The position numbers and the translations under genes were made by a program. Positions 34,346 to 46,099 of a stretch of DNA of 64,000 nt are shown one piece after another. Below the pieces are notes generated by a model. It was not told the DNA's origin and made no database searches. It saw nothing but the letters and a program-made list of their open reading frames with translations. The first letter of the stretch is position 1. Every line of letters begins with the position of its first letter. This DNA comes from Xenoacremonium recifei (taxonomy: Eukaryota > Ascomycota > Sordariomycetes > Hypocreales > Nectriaceae). The stretch spans positions 248,001 through 312,000 of the forward strand of contig WOFQ01000032.1 in NCBI GenBank assembly GCA_012184525.1, read 5' to 3'.

Positions 34346-34441
34346 CATCACGATGCGCGGCCTGCGGCTTACCCTCGCACCCCATATGGTTCCATCTACC
34401 CTTATCGATTAGGGACAGCCTCATCTTCAGGATGATGCTGA
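34346..34441 (+). repeat. dispersed duplicate segment, copy B
   Basis: Partner of 29203-29305, about 5.1 kb away in the same orientation. It includes the first codons of the PI-PLC-like gene. Confidence 0.6.
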
Positions 34442-35679
34442 TCTTGAAGATGATCCTATCTGCCATATCTTATGCATTTTTTGGTGGATATTTCCTGCCT
34501 TTTGGCGATGATGCGGCCTCAAGCCACAGATACACCAAGAATGGCCTCACATGGTCCTCCGACCGGTTGCGGATGAACCAAGTCCAGGTTGTTGGTACTC
34601 ACAACTCGTACCATCTCGAGACTCTCCCAGAAAACCAACAGAGATTATTCTCAGTCAATTCGGGCGCAACAAACCTTCTTTATACGCACCCGGCTCTAGA
34701 TGTTCAAGCTTCTTTCCAGTCAGTCAGGAGCTTTGAGCTGGACATTTACGCTGATCCAGAGGGCGACCACTATGCTCGGCCCTGGATACGTCGCAACTCT
34801 ACCACAGAACCGATCCCAGAGCTCGAAGGTCCTGGAATTAAGATTATGCACATGGCTGATGTTGACTACAACAGTACATGTCATACGCTGAAGGGATGTC
34901 TCGGGGTGCTCAAGGCTTGGAGCGATTCTCACCCCGATCATGTTCCGATACCTTTCATGATTGAGTTCAAAACGTCCGATGAACGTCTAGTGCCAAGAGG
35001 AGGATCCGTACCGATTCCGTGGAACAATACGAATCTCTTGAAAGGATTGGACGACGAAATTCGCAGTGTCCTTCCCGAAGACAAGCTCATCGTTCCCGAC
35101 GACCTACGCCGAGGCAAGCTAACGCTTGAGCAATCGGTTCTTAAATACGGATGGCCTGATCTAGAAAGCGCTCGTGGAAGATTTCTGTTCTTTTTCGACA
35201 ACGGACCTATTCACGTCATTCGCGATTCTTACATTGAGAACCGGCCGAATCTTGAAGGTCGTGTACTCTTTACAAATTCTGCACCTGGGAACTCAGACTG
35301 CGCGTTTCAAAAGGTTGGACTATCCCTTTAACAATTCAAAACAGGTGACTAACAATCTTCTAAGCTGAACGATCCAAGGGGGGATAATTTAGCCAACATT
35401 CAGAAGCAAGTCAAAGCTGGATATTGGGTGCGCACGCGCGCGGACGAGCCGATCGGTACGTTATTTGCTGCCAACAATACTGCTATGCGAGATGAAGCCT
35501 TTGCCAGTGGAGCACAGATTGTATCAACAGATTTCCAGGCTTATGGCATGAGCTCGAGATGGGGCGTCGATTACGCTGTGAGGCTGCCGGGTGGACTCTC
35601 AGTGCGCTGCAATCCCGTCACCGCGCCTGACTCCTGTGTGAGCAAGAAACTGGAGAAGGAAGAGTATACGCGCAATTAG
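34432..35679 (+). CDS. secreted PI-PLC-C1-like phosphodiesterase
   Basis: Two exons, 34432-35313 and 35365-35679, give 398 aa. The N-terminus (MMLILKMILSAISYAFFGGY) is a signal peptide or anchor. The rest is a PLC-like phosphodiesterase TIM barrel of the calcium-dependent PI-PLC-C1 type: VVGTHNSYH with the first catalytic His, SFELDIYAD with metal-binding acidic residues, KIMHMADVDYNSTC with the second His, PIPFMIEFKT, GRFLFFFDNG and AGYWVRTRAD. N-glycosylation sequons support secretion. The intron (51 bp) has a weak donor, GTTGGA, but a good GACTAAC branch and TAAG acceptor, and the join restores QKLNDPRG, as the family expects. It probably cleaves phosphoinositides or related lipids outside the cell; the real substrate in fungi is not established. 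Three in-frame Mets (34432, 34435, 34450) could start it. Confidence 0.87.
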
Positions 35680-36468
35680 ACCTTCGGTGAATTATCTGGT
35701 TTGTTGTTTCCTTAACGGAGTGACTGATTCTGTATCGAATGGCGTTATGGAGATTTATCTGATCAGCTACATAAAGATCTAATTCGGTGATACATGAGAG
35801 GGCCTATATACAGCTCAATTTCTTGTTACTCGCTTCACTAGAAATTGCCATTTGAGTATTCGAGGGACGTTTCATTTACGTAGTGATAATGAGCTTGATA
35901 CCGAAAAGTGGTGAGCACATGCCATGATGTTTCTCGCTTTCTCACGCCGCATGGCCTGGTTGAAATGGTCACCAGGTCCACGGTCAAAGGCGGATCACTA
36001 GCGACACACTATTGAAATCGTCTAAGACATGGGATAGCAGACGCAGGACAACTATTGGAACACTACGGATGGTCGTGCTGATAAGATGGATCAGGGCCCG
36101 GTCTAGAAATGCATTCGTGGGTTGGCGGGGTTCTAGGCTCAGGCGAAAAATCCCAGGATGGCAAAGGCCGTCCCAAGACTGGGTGAGTGGTCCGTCTTAG
36201 ACTCGTTTTCAGCTTCACTTGGATCGACCTATTGCCTTAATTCAATGTGGGACGGGTCGAGCCGAAATAGGCGATGTGGCGAACCTGCGAGGAGAGGAAG
36301 GACTTTATATGAACGCCTCAGCGATTTTAGACATCCTTGTGCCATTTTCTAAGTTTGCCATATTCAAGGTTTTTGCTAGCAGTTTTCCACTCACTATTAT
36401 CCATCATCGGCTCTTTGTTGGAGATCTTACACAAAATCTGTAGCTCATTTCACGATCAACCTAGCACA
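35680..36468. other. gene-free stretch
   Basis: No gene seen apart from short random frames. The last 130 bases form the leader of the next frame. Confidence 0.45.
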
Positions 36469-37704
36469 ATGGACCATATAATCGCTGCGCCTGAGGTGTC
36501 GGTGCCCGAGCCCGCCCGGATCAATGCATACTTCGTGCAATACGATGAAAAAGACGTCAATACCCAGGAGAAAGCCCCATGGCGGCCTGTTGATGAATGG
36601 GAGAACCCTATCTGGGGCTGGGTTCTTGTGAACTACGCTGACCTCGGGCTTCAATTCTTTTTGTACGATGGTTCGTTCTACCACGAAGTGCGCTTTGGAT
36701 CTCCGACACGGCTTCCATTTACACCACCGAAACAGGACTCCGCTACACGAGGCATAGGTGATCCACGGAAGGCTGCAAAGATGAATCAGCTCGATCGTCT
36801 CATCAAGAAAATGGAAGATAAGGTGTATTTGCAAGAGTTTGTGGACATGATCACAGACGCGACGCAAAATAGTCCAGCTACGCCCACAGCTTATGGCGAG
36901 TTCCTAAACTCCATGGCCAGTAAGCCATTTGCGCTGGTGAACATGGGATTCTCTCTGGAACTCGCCACCGACGCCTTGAAAGTACAGTCAAGCCTCGATG
37001 CAACACCCTCGGTGCCACCTCCTACGCTCCTTGAAGGTGACGCGCAAAGGGAGTCGTACGAATTTTCTGTCAAGATCGGGGACCGAGAACGCCAATTTGA
37101 CGGGCTAGTTGCTTATTTCCTACCAGAGGACACCCCAACTGCTTCAAACCAGCTCAAACTTGATGAGTTCTACACGTTCTCAAAAGCGGACTTCGCATTT
37201 CATCCCGGATCGCCCAAGCCAGGCGTTGAGTCTGACCCGGTAAAAATTGAAGAAAAGCCAACCAAACACCGTATGAACTCTTACCCATATCCCAAGCTGA
37301 AGCCTTTTTGCATGTCTCCTGATACCTCTCACGCGAGCAACGGAACACCAACGACGATAGAATGGAATTCAGATGATGTGCGCCAGCATTCCCGCCTGCG
37401 CAACAGCAAGCTTTCCGTCTTCGGCGCCTTGATTGATCCCTCTCTTCCGGTTCACCTGTTCAGCTCCATCCTGCCACCTACTTCGTTGGCCCTTCCGACG
37501 TGGGCCTGGCAACAAGCCATGCAAAAAATGACGGCCTTCTTACACGCTGGACCATTAATTCTGACAGAACGAGTGCCAGAATTTGTCCCCGAAGATAATC
37601 AGAACCTCGAAAACCCTGACATGCTCTTCAAGAATGCGCCGGCTGAGTTACCGACACTCGGGAGTGGCGACTGGGCTTGGCTTCAACCATACAATGGGGA
37701 GTAA
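36469..37704 (+). CDS. uncharacterised 411-aa protein, possibly a stand-alone C-terminal piece of a larger one
   Basis: Single open frame, start ATGGACCATATA, no introns seen. It has no signal peptide, membrane segment or coiled coil. Identifiable stretches are PTAYGEFLNSMASKPFALVN, then FSLELATDALKVQSS, YEFSVKIGDRERQFDGLVAY, and a region with LIDPSLPVHLFSSILPP followed by QAMQKMTAFLHAGPLILTE. It ends GSGDWAWLQPYNGE. My recollection, which I could not check, is that this order of blocks occurs at the C-terminus of much larger fungal and bacterial proteins of unknown function. If so, this copy lacks the first two thirds. The frame is intact, so it may still be expressed. No function is proposed. 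Confidence 0.62.
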   Translation: MDHIIAAPEVSVPEPARINAYFVQYDEKDVNTQEKAPWRPVDEWENPIWGWVLVNYADLGLQFFLYDGSFYHEVRFGSPTRLPFTPPKQDSATRGIGDPRKAAKMNQLDRLIKKMEDKVYLQEFVDMITDATQNSPATPTAYGEFLNSMASKPFALVNMGFSLELATDALKVQSSLDATPSVPPPTLLEGDAQRESYEFSVKIGDRERQFDGLVAYFLPEDTPTASNQLKLDEFYTFSKADFAFHPGSPKPGVESDPVKIEEKPTKHRMNSYPYPKLKPFCMSPDTSHASNGTPTTIEWNSDDVRQHSRLRNSKLSVFGALIDPSLPVHLFSSILPPTSLALPTWAWQQAMQKMTAFLHAGPLILTERVPEFVPEDNQNLENPDMLFKNAPAELPTLGSGDWAWLQPYNGE

Positions 37705-38107
37705 AGGTGAAGGAAGTGGCCAAGGATCCATAGACGAACATTCTTCCTCCGGAGCCCGTGGAGAAGGTGATGGATGGTGTTGAGTGGTCAATCCAATTAG
37801 ACCTTCCAGGAGTTTTCTTTTTGGCGTTGCTTTACTGGGAGCTACTGGGTCTGCACTAAAGGGGAGTACGACCCGAAATGTTATCTAATGCACCTTGTCA
37901 CTTTGCTACATTATATCTCGGCCCTATCAACTATCTCGGAACAGTCCGTGATTTCTGCTGGTATACATTTTTACCTCGATGCTAATTGTTCAGCTCCGTG
38001 AACTTGGGTGCTTGGCAATTACTTGGCTGGCACTGCCTCCTTCGATACGAGTCCGGCGAATCCACCCTCCACCTGGTACAAGTCTTTCACGGCGACATTG
38101 GATCTCA
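37705..38107. other. intergenic region
   Basis: 3' flank of the 411-aa gene and upstream region of the DUF4246 gene. No gene seen. Confidence 0.5.
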
Positions 38108-38115
38108 TATATATA
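38108..38115 (+). promoter_or_regulatory. TATA-like element of the DUF4246 gene
   Basis: TATATATA, 42 bp before the ATG at 38157. This is close, so the leader would be very short. Confidence 0.35.
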
Positions 38116-38156
38116 GCCTCGACTTGGATCACATAGGTATTCCTCAGCACCTAAAC

Positions 38157-40176
38157 ATGTCTCCCATTCGCGATGCAGCGTCCGGGCTCCGTCAGGGATA
38201 TATTGTACGGAAACCTGGACTTGGGTTGCCGCTTGGGTACATGCCGGAACGCGGAGAGCGGTTCCCTCTATTATTCAACGATGATAACTTCAATAACGGC
38301 TGGCGAGCCGCGACGTTGCTGATACGGGAGTGCTGCATGCTCAAACTCATGGATGAGCTCTCTGATAAGCCTGAATGGTGGCGAAAAGTTAGAGACGATG
38401 AGATTTCTACCAAGTGGAAGGAGGAGGCCTTGTCGATGGATTGGGAATCGTACCTCAAATACGCGGATTTCACCCCGGCAATGGCCGACGCGGTAGGCCC
38501 AGACCCGTTGCGAGACTCTCATAATGCCCGAATGCTAATGGCGACCAAAGTGCATAAGTGAACTACGACAAAAGGCAGAGCTATATGAGATGACGGGCTT
38601 GATGCCAGTCTATGACTACTCTACGGCTATCATCAAGTCGGATCGTATCCTGACCCCTGAGCTCGCCCAAGCTCTTAGGGACGCCGTCAAACCACTAGAA
38701 GACGTTCCCCTTGAGGCTAAGGACTGGCATCCGCATAGCAACCAGCAGGTCCTCGACCTCGTGCATCCTTCGCTATGGCCGCTGTTCTACGGCCGTTCTC
38801 GGGTCCTTGAAGATCGAGCCATCAGCGTTGACGACGCCCTTGCATCGTGCGGTATCGGAGAAGTCCTGGGTGTGCCGGATTATGAACAAACGACACATGT
38901 CATTCGTAAGGGTACCTTCGGCCAGAGGGTGGTCACTGTGCTCTCCAACAAGTTCCAGTTGCTGCCGTCTGACGTGGATCTGGATCCGGAGACGGGCAAG
39001 GTTAAGATAGCGAGCTACATCAACAATCTGCACCCTCAGGAACAAGCTCATCTCTACCCCATAATCGAGCAGCTCATTGAAAAGTCTCTCCCTGCATGGG
39101 ATGTTATTTACGACTGGGAGGAGCGATCCAGTGTGCAGCGTCTGACCACGGACGAGGCCTATTACGAGGATTGCCCCTGTCCCGAGCTCTGCGAAATTGA
39201 AGACGGCTACGGTTGCACTCCGTGGAGGCGGCCCATCGGCAAAGACGAAGAACCCCGGTACGACGTCGAGTATTGGGGGGAAATACGGGAGGACGGCGGC
39301 GAGGATGAGGATGCGGATTATTACCAGGTTGCGGAGGAGATGGAGGAGGACTATAAGACGAAACCGGAGCGGAGGGCACTGGACGATGTCTGGTTTGCCT
39401 CGACGCATAAGGCGACGGCCCCAGAACCCGACCCCGAGGCCAAGGGCTATATGCGAATCAACCCTTCAGACGTCAAGTCAAGGGGGTTCTTTAACAACAA
39501 GACGCAAATCCAGGTCATCGTCAAGCTGGCGAATATCCATCTCACGCCAGAGAAGCCGTCTTATGATGGCGGCTCTTGGCATACTGAGGGCTTACTCAAT
39601 GAACACATTGTGAGCACGGCGCTCTACTACTACGACAGCGAGAACATCACCGACTGCACCCTCGACTTTCGAACCTGCGCAAATAAGGAAGATCTGACAG
39701 CCGAGCTGGATTACGGACAAAACATGCACGATCCCATCAAGCGCATCTTTGCCATCGATCTGGAAGAGAACATCATACAGCACCTCGGCTCTGTCCGGAC
39801 TCGGGAGGGGAGGGCACTGTTCTTCCCCAACGTCCTCCAACACCACGTCTCGCCCTTTAAGTTAGCCGATGCCACGAAACCAGGCCACCGCAAGATCCTC
39901 GCCCTCTTTCTTGTTGACCCGGCTATCCCCATCATCAGCACCGCCAACGTGCCGCCGCAACAGAAGCATTGGTGGGCGGCGCACGCCGGGCTGAACTTAG
40001 GGACGGGTATCTTCCCCCCTGAGCTCGTCGAGAAGGTGGTGGACGGGGTCAATTGGCCAATCGACTTGGAGGAGGCCAAGGAGTTGCGCCTTGAACTGAT
40101 GGAGGAGAGGACGGGGTTCCAATTAAAAGAAGATTCTCAGATGGAACAGATGGTATGGAATTTCTGTGAGCATTGA
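38157..40176 (+). CDS. DUF4246 family protein
   Basis: Two exons, 38157-38492 and 38551-40176, give 653 aa, the normal length for this fungal family. The 58-bp intron (donor GTAGGC, branch TGCTAATG, acceptor AAAG) is phase 0 and joins FTPAMADA to CISELRQKAELYEMTG. Family blocks: PGLGLPLGYMPERGERFPLL near the N-terminus, WWRKVRDDEISTKWKEEAL, then VLDLVHPSLWPLFYGRSRVL, NNLHP, an acidic insert of about 40 residues (EDGGEDEDADYYQ), IQVIVKLANIHLTPEKP, GSWHTEGLLNEHIVSTALYY, and GRALFFPNVLQHHVSPFKL with GHRKILALFLVDP. The HTEG...H and late R/H spacing recalls 2-oxoglutarate/iron oxygenase cores, but that is my inference; the family has no proven function. No membrane or secretion signal. Confidence 0.88.
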
Positions 40177-40801
40177 TTGTAGCAAAAATCTCGTAATTTG
40201 ACGGCATCTTATTGATTCAAGCCTGAACTTTATAGAAAGTGAAAGCTTCGCGTTGAATTCGATCGCTCTCCGTTTACCTGTGAAATACCATATATTCCTG
40301 AACCCCAACTAGTCGAGACAGCAGCTCTCAGAACTCGGGAACTAAGTGCCATAACGTGGCATAAAAGGAAAAGAGATTAAAATTCATTACATATATACAT
40401 AATACAGGTTCAAAAGAAAATACTAATATTAAATAAATAATTTAAATAGGTATACAAAATAAATATAAGATTTTATGGTTCTTATATAGTAGTAGCCTCG
40501 ACAAAATAAGCTCTGAAAGCAGATCCCGGTTCATATCCGGCCGGGTTGTGGCGGGGTCGCTTTGAAAAATGATCCGGTCAATTCGCCGCCGCCCGACCGC
40601 TCCATCGAAACTCCAGACTCAAGCCTTTCTAACATCTCCAACACCACCACGTCTGCATGACATCGCCGCCATCTCGAGCCTCACAAAAGAACCAGCGATT
40701 TCATGCCCCGTCACAGACTCCCGCTCTCGAGTCACTACGCCGCCGCCTCGCCCTGCCCGTCGCCCGACAACCATGTTGGATCATCCCGGCCGTCCTCCAG
40801 C
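40177..40801. other. AT-rich intergenic region
   Basis: The section 40380-40495 is strongly AT-rich (runs such as TAATATTAAATAAATAATTTAAA). It sits between the DUF4246 3' end and the GC-rich leader of the flavoprotein gene. No gene seen. Confidence 0.5.
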
Positions 40802-42583
40802 ATGGCGCATCACCACCCCTTCCCGTCGCGGCTGAGCCCAGCGCTCGCCTCGTCGTCGTCGCTGCACGAGATGGGCCTCTCGAACCGCAAGCTTCACCTG
40901 CTGGTCGCCGCCACGGGACCCCGCGATACCTCGTGGGCGCAGGCTCTGGTGGTGCGGCTGTCCAAGAACCCGCATGTCGAGACACGGGCTATCGTCGACG
41001 ACGTCGTGCCGCGACTGACGCAGACCATCATTGTGATGCAGAACCGCAGCTTGTCGGCGGGCACGGGGGACCGGGCGGACGATATCGAGTTCTACAGACA
41101 ACAGGCGTATGAGCTGGTGGAATGGGCCGATCTGATGGTATGCGTGCCGCTGGACGCAGATTGCATTGCGAAAATGCTGGCGGGAGTCACGGATACGTTC
41201 ATCGGCGAGGTGTTGCGTGGATGGGATACGCAGAAAAGCATTGTCTTGGTGCCCGGGATGAGCACGCACATGTGGTCCAATCCCCTCACAAAGAAGCACA
41301 TGAGCAAGATTCACAGGAAATGGAGCTGGATACGCGTGGTAGCGCCGATATTATGGCATTACGAAGGATCGACAAATCCGAAACGAGTCCCGAATTGGAA
41401 CGGCTTCAACGAGGTGTTGGGCATTATCAAGAATCAGGCCGATCTGCTGGGACTGGGGCGAGACGTTGAGATTGCAACGGGGATGGCACTTGTGCCGGAT
41501 GTGAGTGTCGAGGTGCAGTCGAAGCTACCGCCAGAGATTTGGACCCAGATCCTCGATCTCAACGGCGACTGGGAACTGGCAAAGGCGCTGGGCATGTACA
41601 CGAATCTCCCGATGCCGCCGCCGTGGTCGTTCCAACCGAAAGACCCCCGAGACCCGATCAAGGTCTACGAACACGAACTCGAATGGGCAGTGCTCACTTG
41701 CAACTCGGCCGCGATTTGCAAGAAGCTGTCACAATCACCGCCCAACTTCCACGACATCCCAGCGCTAGTGGTCAAGCTGATCATTAAGTTCGGCCTGATC
41801 GAGGTGCTCGCCTACATGGAAGCCAACCGACCCGATCTCTTCAAAGCCTTTGATGGAACCACACTGCCAACCAAGGCGTCGGCATACTTTCCGCGCACCG
41901 ATGTGCTCGACTACTGGAAGCAGAGCCGCTGGTTCCGGGACCGCCACATGTACGACGCCGAGGCCGTGGACGGGGCATCTAAGAACGGTCACGTCCGCGT
42001 ATTGGACTGGTGGTGGCGCCGCTCCGGCCTGCCGCTGCGCTACTCCGAGTTGGCGCTCGAGCAAGCCAGCGGCAATGGCCACCTGCTGGTGCTAGAGTGG
42101 TGGCGCGACGCAGCAGCACAAGACGAACAAGTCGTGCTGCGCCCTGGGCGATCTCTCCTATGGGCGACTCAGCGCGGGCAGGCCGACGTTCTGCGCTGGT
42201 GGGACGCCTCGGGCATTCCTGTGGCGCACGGCGACAGCGTGGCCAAGATGGCGAGCCGCTGGGGCCAGGTCGAGGTGCTTGAGACGTGGCGACAGCTGAA
42301 CGGCGACGACAAGCTGGTATTCGACGCAGACGTACTGGTGTCGCCGACTATCTACCAGCACGTCGAGGTGCTAGAGTGGTGGCGACGGTTCGCGCACGGC
42401 GAGCTGGAGGGCATGGAAGGCCGACAGCATCACGTCGAGTTCCGGGCGTGTAATATCGAAGAGGCGCTCGAGGACAGCGTAGGCGACCAGAGCAACCAAA
42501 GCAAGGTGCGGAAGTGGTGGGCGCAGAATGGGCTGAATTTGGGGATGCGGAACGAGGAGTGGCTGAAGATGAAGAGTCTGTAG
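40802..42583 (+). CDS. HFCD-type flavoprotein domain fused to ankyrin-like repeats
   Basis: Single exon, 593 aa. Start 40802 has a strong context (AGCATGG); the upstream in-frame ATG at 40703 has T at -3. Residues about 25-215 form a homo-oligomeric flavin-containing decarboxylase (PPCDC/Hal3-like) domain: LHLLVAATG, ELVEWADLMVCVPLDADCIA, KMLAGVTDTFIGEVLRGWD, LVPGMSTHMWSNPLTKKHM. The PPCDC motif PXMNXXMW reads PGMSTHMW, so Asn is Ser, and the catalytic His before E-L-x-x-WAD is replaced by Ala. FMN binding looks possible; decarboxylation does not. Residues about 375-590 are Trp-rich, ankyrin-like repeats of the GH(V/L)xVLxWW type (KNGHVRVLDWWWRRSG, GNGHLLVLEWWRDA, RGQADVLRWWDASG). These would be a protein-binding platform. 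No close neighbours; partner unknown. Confidence 0.85.
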   Translation: MAHHHPFPSRLSPALASSSSLHEMGLSNRKLHLLVAATGPRDTSWAQALVVRLSKNPHVETRAIVDDVVPRLTQTIIVMQNRSLSAGTGDRADDIEFYRQQAYELVEWADLMVCVPLDADCIAKMLAGVTDTFIGEVLRGWDTQKSIVLVPGMSTHMWSNPLTKKHMSKIHRKWSWIRVVAPILWHYEGSTNPKRVPNWNGFNEVLGIIKNQADLLGLGRDVEIATGMALVPDVSVEVQSKLPPEIWTQILDLNGDWELAKALGMYTNLPMPPPWSFQPKDPRDPIKVYEHELEWAVLTCNSAAICKKLSQSPPNFHDIPALVVKLIIKFGLIEVLAYMEANRPDLFKAFDGTTLPTKASAYFPRTDVLDYWKQSRWFRDRHMYDAEAVDGASKNGHVRVLDWWWRRSGLPLRYSELALEQASGNGHLLVLEWWRDAAAQDEQVVLRPGRSLLWATQRGQADVLRWWDASGIPVAHGDSVAKMASRWGQVEVLETWRQLNGDDKLVFDADVLVSPTIYQHVEVLEWWRRFAHGELEGMEGRQHHVEFRACNIEEALEDSVGDQSNQSKVRKWWAQNGLNLGMRNEEWLKMKSL

Positions 42584-45500
42584 TCAGGCTTAAGGAATGA
42601 GGGTGACGATGCTGGTGAATGGCGATTTCAGACTGATCAAGGGAAGACATGGCGTATGTTATTGCTTGGGAGGGTTATCTATTGGCTGTCGTGGGATATC
42701 TGGAAGAGATTGAACGGACGATTCACGACTTATGCGGGGGTTGACGGGTTCATGATATTTGAGATAGCGAGCGAATGATTCCATCTGATTTTCTCACGCC
42801 GTTTTGCAGGTGCTTACAACTCGTTGATGCTAAGTCAGGATGAAGTACGTAGGTGATGACAATGTTGGAAGAGAGGCTGTTGCCCCGCATTCTCCGCACA
42901 ACTCCCCTCATCGTTCTCCAACTCTGGCAGCACATTCACATGTTTCTTCACCGCCGATATTGTGTCGTTTCAGGGGTTTTCCTGTGAGGTCGACGGCCTC
43001 GAGCTGATTGGTCCTGTCGCCATTCCCAACATCGTCCTGAGCGGTAGCCCAAGCCCAATCGTAAGGGAAGAGCCCTGACGAAGATGGTCCTCTTCCAAAT
43101 AGGAGGTAAAGAATGAGTGCTAGTGAGATGACGCATAAGGCTCATCCACCTCCTATTGAATAGTATATATTCTCTGCCATATAACAAGAGAAATATTATA
43201 CCAAGAGACACCATGAAGTCTTTGAACCCCTGACTACGCAAACAAGGCAATCTTCAATATGACAGCACTAAAGTTCTTTCCATTGGACCGATGAACTTCC
43301 CAGTCATGGAGATGCCCCTTGCAGAAATATTTTTATTGATTTGAGTGGACATCATCGACAAGCAGTGCAACCTCGCGCAAGGCCTCACGACCCTTGTTTA
43401 GCGAGAGGTTGCAACCGCGAGAACCCACCACGAGCCACGAGGTCAATTCCAGAAGCGAGCGAGAGCAAGGGGCTTCAAGGAGGGGAAATTGTAGCCATGT
43501 TTGTCCCGGAAGCAAACCGAGAGGTGTCCTGGAGTCGTTACTATGAATACATGTGAAATAACAGGACAGAAATATCAAGGAGCCTCCGGGACGGTAGGGT
43601 AAAGGCTGCGGACGGTCGTCACCAGAATCTGCGACGCGCAGCCCGCACATCAAGCGCTCCTCTCATCGCCCCGGTCTCCGGTGAGCAGGGCTCGTGATGA
43701 TGCGCCGGCAGGGCCATCGGGCCTCCCTCCCCCGGCACGGAATCCTCGCTCCCCGATTTGCGAAGGAATAGCCTCGTTCTTTCGTCTCCATAGATCGTGT
43801 TTGCGGGCTCGTTCTCACGGGCTGGGCTGGGCAGAGCCACGATACACCGACAGGGGGCCCCGGGGCGAAAGGAAAGATTTCATTAATCTCACAGGGGAAA
43901 TTGCATGGGCTGGGAATGACAATCACCGGGAGTTTATGCGATGACCGGCGCTGGCCGGGCTGGCCCAGGAGTCTGGTTTGATGGGGATGTGCTCTGATAG
44001 TTTTGCTTTTGGGTGTTATGTTTGCTTTTTGCGGCGTCCGATGCGGCGGCTCTGACAGCGGCAGATGTGATGGGCGATGATGATGATGATGATATGCTGT
44101 AGTGACGGTCAAAGGATGCTATTCCCTGTCTCAGGGTCTAGTGAAGTCGATAGATTCTATGAAGCCAATGAAGAAGCCAGAAAGGGAGAAGATCGCGAGG
44201 CTGGGGAAATGATGGTTTGGGATCGCTTGTTGTTCTGTTGGACGCTTGTCTTACATGGAGTCATATCAGGCGGGCTTATGACCTGCATCGCATCCAAGAA
44301 GCCATGTGGCATTGCCCAGTAATCACCGAGATGAACTGCCTGGACCCTGCAGATGGCTGAAAAAAAAATCAGAGGGTATAATAGAGCATGCCATATGGCA
44401 ATGGGTCTGTCATCAATCACCACAACTCCCCAGAACTCGGGAGACCCAGGAACATCACGATACTGGATCCGTCTGGTGCCTGGGCCGCTGCGAAGGGTCA
44501 CCGCCCCGGGAAATTTCCGGATCCGCTGCCGAACGAGTCATGGCCTCGTACGAAGGCAGCTGTTAAACTTCTCTGGTCGACGAGCCATCCCGCACGGCGC
44601 GGGTTGGCGTGGCCTATAGTCTGGTTGTCTAGCAGCAACAGCGAAGGGAGGCGAGCAGATGCTATGCTTGCCAAGGCCGGGCATCAGACCATGCTCCGTG
44701 CTGATGATGACGCCCGGAGACGGCCAGCGTTCATCAGAGTTGGGCATGCCTGTAACTGACGGGGACGCGCATTGATCGCCTAATGACACGTACGGGTCAG
44801 CCTTCCAAAGCCGAGAACAAACGACGAAGGGCGACAGGCGAACGCTGACGAGTGAAGAGGGTCATTCTTCCCGTCCCGAGCCGTTGTCGAATTGATACGG
44901 GCACTATCGTCAGGTACAGAATGGCAATCTAGCCTTTCTCTGCATCTTGCACGTGGGGACTGACTCGTTTATCCTACTCGCCATCCAGACTGGCGGATTT
45001 CCTTGGTGTCGATTGCATTGCATTCGGATCGACAGGGCCAGACCACCTTAGATGTAGAGCCATGGGCCAATGACTCTTGTGATGGCTCTTCTGTTCGTCT
45101 GTCAATCCTCTCTACTCTGTAGCAAACGATGATCTGGAGCAGACAGCAGCTGGCAGCATCAGTGGTAATCCCAGCTAGACAAGGGTCAGCCACCGCAAGG
45201 ACCGAACGCTGCTGTCCGCCTCAGGTGCACCAAAATCTGCAATCCTTGCTAGTCGCGCTCATCCCATCCCATGATCGAAGCATCCGCATCGGCCGCAAAC
45301 GGGGGAACCAGCAGCATAGCCGGACTGCGCGCGATCGCTCTCTGCAATACGACGGCAAGCTGAGCTGAGGAGGAGGCAGATATGCAGCTTGGACTGGTCC
45401 GTCACGCCCGTGAACCAGGGCATCGGCGCCGTTCGCAGAATCCTGGTTGATATGTGTGATTGGATCACGGGGATCGCCCGCTGGAGGAGACATGGAGAAG

Positions 45501-46099
45501 ACGAGTGTGATGATCGCCGTCGGTCCTGCGCCCGCCAGATCTGCCAGCACGCAAAAAAGCAAATCCGCTTGTCCCTCAGATGACGGTGACCACTGCAGCT
45601 TCTAGCGCGCCAGAGGAAGCTCTGGGCCTTCCCCTGACAGCGGCAGGGGGAGAGCCTGTCGTGAGTGGTGGGATCTGCGTTCGGCGAGGGGGCCCTCGGC
45701 CGTTTGCTCACAGGCTTGAGTGCGAGAAGGCCTTCTGGTGAGGTACGGGTCGGGGACTGGGCCAGCAAGGAGCCCCCTGAACGCCATCCTGGTCGCCTCC
45801 CCCGGTTATTGAGGCACACGGAGCCCCGGGCTAGCTGTCTAGCGTCTAGGGGGAAGATGCAAGTCAGGCATCCTGATGGAGCACGATGTAATTGTCCAAA
45901 CGACTGCGGTGAAAGACGCTGATCGGCACGGTTAGGGGATGGTGATGGGGGAAAGCTATGCCGGAGGGAGGAGGTCAGGCGCGGCATGCCGCAGTCTGTA
46001 ACGGCCACTTCTGTCCTTTCTGTCTCGTGATAGGTGCCTCGGCGAAGTTGCGGGAGGTGCGACTGGCGTTCGCCCGTACCTGCCCAGAGAGTGTTCCAT
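42584..46099. other. gene-free stretch
   Basis: No supported gene. Long frames such as minus 45259-46122 are Arg/Ser/Pro-rich with no motif. A (GAT)n run lies at about 44075-44095. An AT-rich patch is present at about 43160-43200. Confidence 0.45.

Noticed and set aside
38773..39408. 211-aa minus-strand frame
   Set aside because: Shadow of the DUF4246 coding sequence.
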